The notes below the pieces were generated by a model. The model had not been told where the DNA came from and did not search any database. It was given only the letters and a program-made list of their open reading frames with translations. A stretch of DNA of 64,000 nucleotides. Source: Cellulomonas sp. JH27-2 (GTDB lineage Bacteria; Actinomycetota; Actinomycetes; Actinomycetales; Cellulomonadaceae). The position numbers and the translations under genes were made by a program. Below, one piece after another: positions 63,082 through 64,000 of the stretch; position 1 is the stretch's first letter; every line of letters starts with the position of its first letter. The stretch is from contig NZ_JACYFR010000001.1 in assembly GCF_014837175.1 (NCBI RefSeq), positions 434,001-498,000 of the forward strand. Direction: 5' to 3'.

Positions 63082-63190
63082 GCATCCCTCCGCTGGCATT
63101 ACCCAGTTCAGGTTCTCGGGTCGACGTGCGCCGGCACCCGGAGGTGCCACGGCCCGTCCTCTCAGCCCGACTGACTCGAGCTCCCCGGCG
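63082..63190 (-). promoter_or_regulatory. TPP riboswitch (THI element)
   Basis: Read on the minus strand, the core motifs are CTGAGAGGACGGG (63150-63162 region), ACCCGAGAACCTGAACTGGG, TAATGCCAGCGGAGGGATG. These are the conserved pyrimidine- and pyrophosphate-sensing helices of the THI box; the flanking GGGGAGC/GCTC strands close the P1 region. It is about 100 nt ahead of the first gene of the thi operon, so thiamine pyrophosphate should switch off the transporter. Confidence 0.95.
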
Positions 63191-63211
63191 TTGGCACCGC
63201 CGAACCTACAG

Positions 63212-63253
63212 CGTCCGGGCGGCTGGTCGCTATGGCGACCCGCTATCCGGACG
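63212..63253. promoter_or_regulatory. Nested inverted repeats in the thi/secreted-gene intergenic region
   Basis: GGTCGC-TATG-GCGACC (63225-63240) is a perfect 6-bp palindrome with a 4-nt centre, nested in CGTCCGG (63212-63218) and CCGGACG (63247-63253). It is upstream of both the riboswitch operon and the divergent secreted protein gene, hence a possible operator for either. Confidence 0.5.
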
Positions 63254-63395
63254 TTCCCGGACTGTTCGGGTGATGTTGCGAGCGCGTGGCGGATCGACCG
63301 GTCGGTGGCCGCTATTGTTCGCGCGACGGGACGTTTGCCCCAGTCACAGGGGGCACGAACCCGGGCCCCCTCCACGCCTTCTCGCAGGGGGATCC

Positions 63396-64000
63396 GTGCC
63401 TCGCCGCCTCATCACCGCCGTCGCCGCCGCGGCGGCCCTCAGCCTGCTGCCGACGGCAGCCCAAGCCGCACTGCTGCCGCCGAGCAGCCCCACCAGCACC
63501 ACACCGGTCGCTCAGGACACCACGACGACGACGGGGACGCTGCACGTCGCCGTCGGTGACGACTTCGCCGGAGGCAAGGACGTCTACCTCGCCAAGGTCA
63601 CCACCGACGACGGCGTCCTGAACGTCCCGACGGCTGTTACCGCGGACCTCGACCCGACCCTCGAGTCCGGTGACCAGGTCGAGGTCACGACCAACAGCGC
63701 GGGCACGGTCACGGACGTCGCGGCCGCGACGCCCGACGACGAGGCAGGCACGCAGGCCGCGGCAGGTCTGAGCTCGTCGGCGGGGCTCGCGGCAGCGGCC
63801 GGTGTTACGCCGGTAGCCGGAGTCCCGAACAGCGGGCAGCACTACGTCACCCTGATCCCGATCACGTGGACCGGGGCGCCGGCCTTCAACACGAGCTCGG
63901 CCACGAGTGCCGTCGCGAATGTCGACAGCTACTACAACACCGTCAGCAAGGGCCGCATCCGCGTGGCTGTCCGTCAGAACGTGACGACCCCGGTCACGCT
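63396..64000 (+). CDS. Secreted protein, cut by the window edge (possible metallopeptidase-like)
   Basis: The first 201 residues are visible. There is a Sec signal peptide (RRLITAVAAAAALSLLPTAA, cleavage near AQA-AL), a Ser/Thr/Pro-rich stretch, and a beta-rich propeptide-like region (TGTLHVAVGDDFAGGKDVYL, then EVTTNSAGTVTDVAAATPDD). A segment YVTLIPITWTGAPAFNTSSA follows, with FNTSSATSAVANVDSYYNTV. The latter resembles the entrance of extracellular metallopeptidase domains, but the HExxH is beyond the edge, so this is a guess. The GTG is preceded by AGGGGGA. Confidence 0.75.
   Translation, partial: MPRRLITAVAAAAALSLLPTAAQAALLPPSSPTSTTPVAQDTTTTTGTLHVAVGDDFAGGKDVYLAKVTTDDGVLNVPTAVTADLDPTLESGDQVEVTTNSAGTVTDVAAATPDDEAGTQAAAGLSSSAGLAAAAGVTPVAGVPNSGQHYVTLIPITWTGAPAFNTSSATSAVANVDSYYNTVSKGRIRVAVRQNVTTPVT

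Overview
This is a high-G+C actinobacterial chromosome segment. It most resembles a cellulolytic member of the Micrococcales such as Cellulomonas. The basis is strong G/C third-position bias, frequent GTG starts, GTGA/ATGA stop-start overlaps, WhiB, GlnR and PASTA-PBP genes, and a secreted GH48 cellulase with three FN3 modules and a CBM2. The order nth - crp - RidA - whiB4 - ponA2 - phosphoesterase, and then asd - ask - recR - dnaX, follows from memory the same order as in Mycobacterium tuberculosis, so most of the first 35 kb is conserved backbone.

Region by region. 1-6.4 kb: minus-strand FUSC-like transporter (cut by the window edge), YgfZ and nitrobindin genes in a tight operon; a DsrE protein; an HNH/DUF222 nuclease behind a LexA-like box; a thioredoxin/DUF4395 pair. 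6.5-16.5 kb: glnR, a possible structured leader, nhaA, hydrolase, nth, an RsiG-like small protein behind a sigma-28-like promoter, crp, RidA, whiB4, ponA2, phosphoesterase and tRNA-Pro(CGG). 16.5-22.1 kb: an atypical, lower-G+C island downstream of the tRNA. It has a secreted DUF2690 protein and a 1368-residue secreted multidomain protein (propeller-like, transglycosylase-like, golvesin-like, SGNH hydrolase), plus a decayed copy of a nearby lipoprotein gene. 22.3-27.3 kb: GrpB protein, lipoprotein and the GH48 exoglucanase with a CelR/CebR-type operator. 27.3-35.3 kb: asd-lysC, DUF5063, recR, dnaX, LysE exporter and SRP RNA.

35.3-64 kb is more accessory. It holds soluble transhydrogenase, HAD phosphatase, an MFS/TetR operon with paired palindromes, a RecQ helicase, an AAA ATPase, small enzymes, tRNA-Ser(GGA), a frameshifted phosphoribosyltransferase gene and a broken aldo/keto reductase gene. 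It also holds a NarL-type two-component locus in which an intact histidine kinase sits behind a paralogue lacking the phospho-acceptor histidine and a third, sensor-only paralogue. The end carries LigB-type DNA ligase coupled to a degenerate DksA-like protein, a TPP-riboswitch-controlled thiamine-precursor ABC operon, and the start of a secreted protein cut by the window edge.

The items that look least ordinary are the island with its giant fusion protein, the pseudo-histidine-kinase array, the RsiG-like gene with a possible flagellar-type promoter, the nhaA leader, and the LexA- and CelR-type sites that put specific regulators on specific genes. All identifications come from reading the sequence and remembered family motifs; no database search was run.
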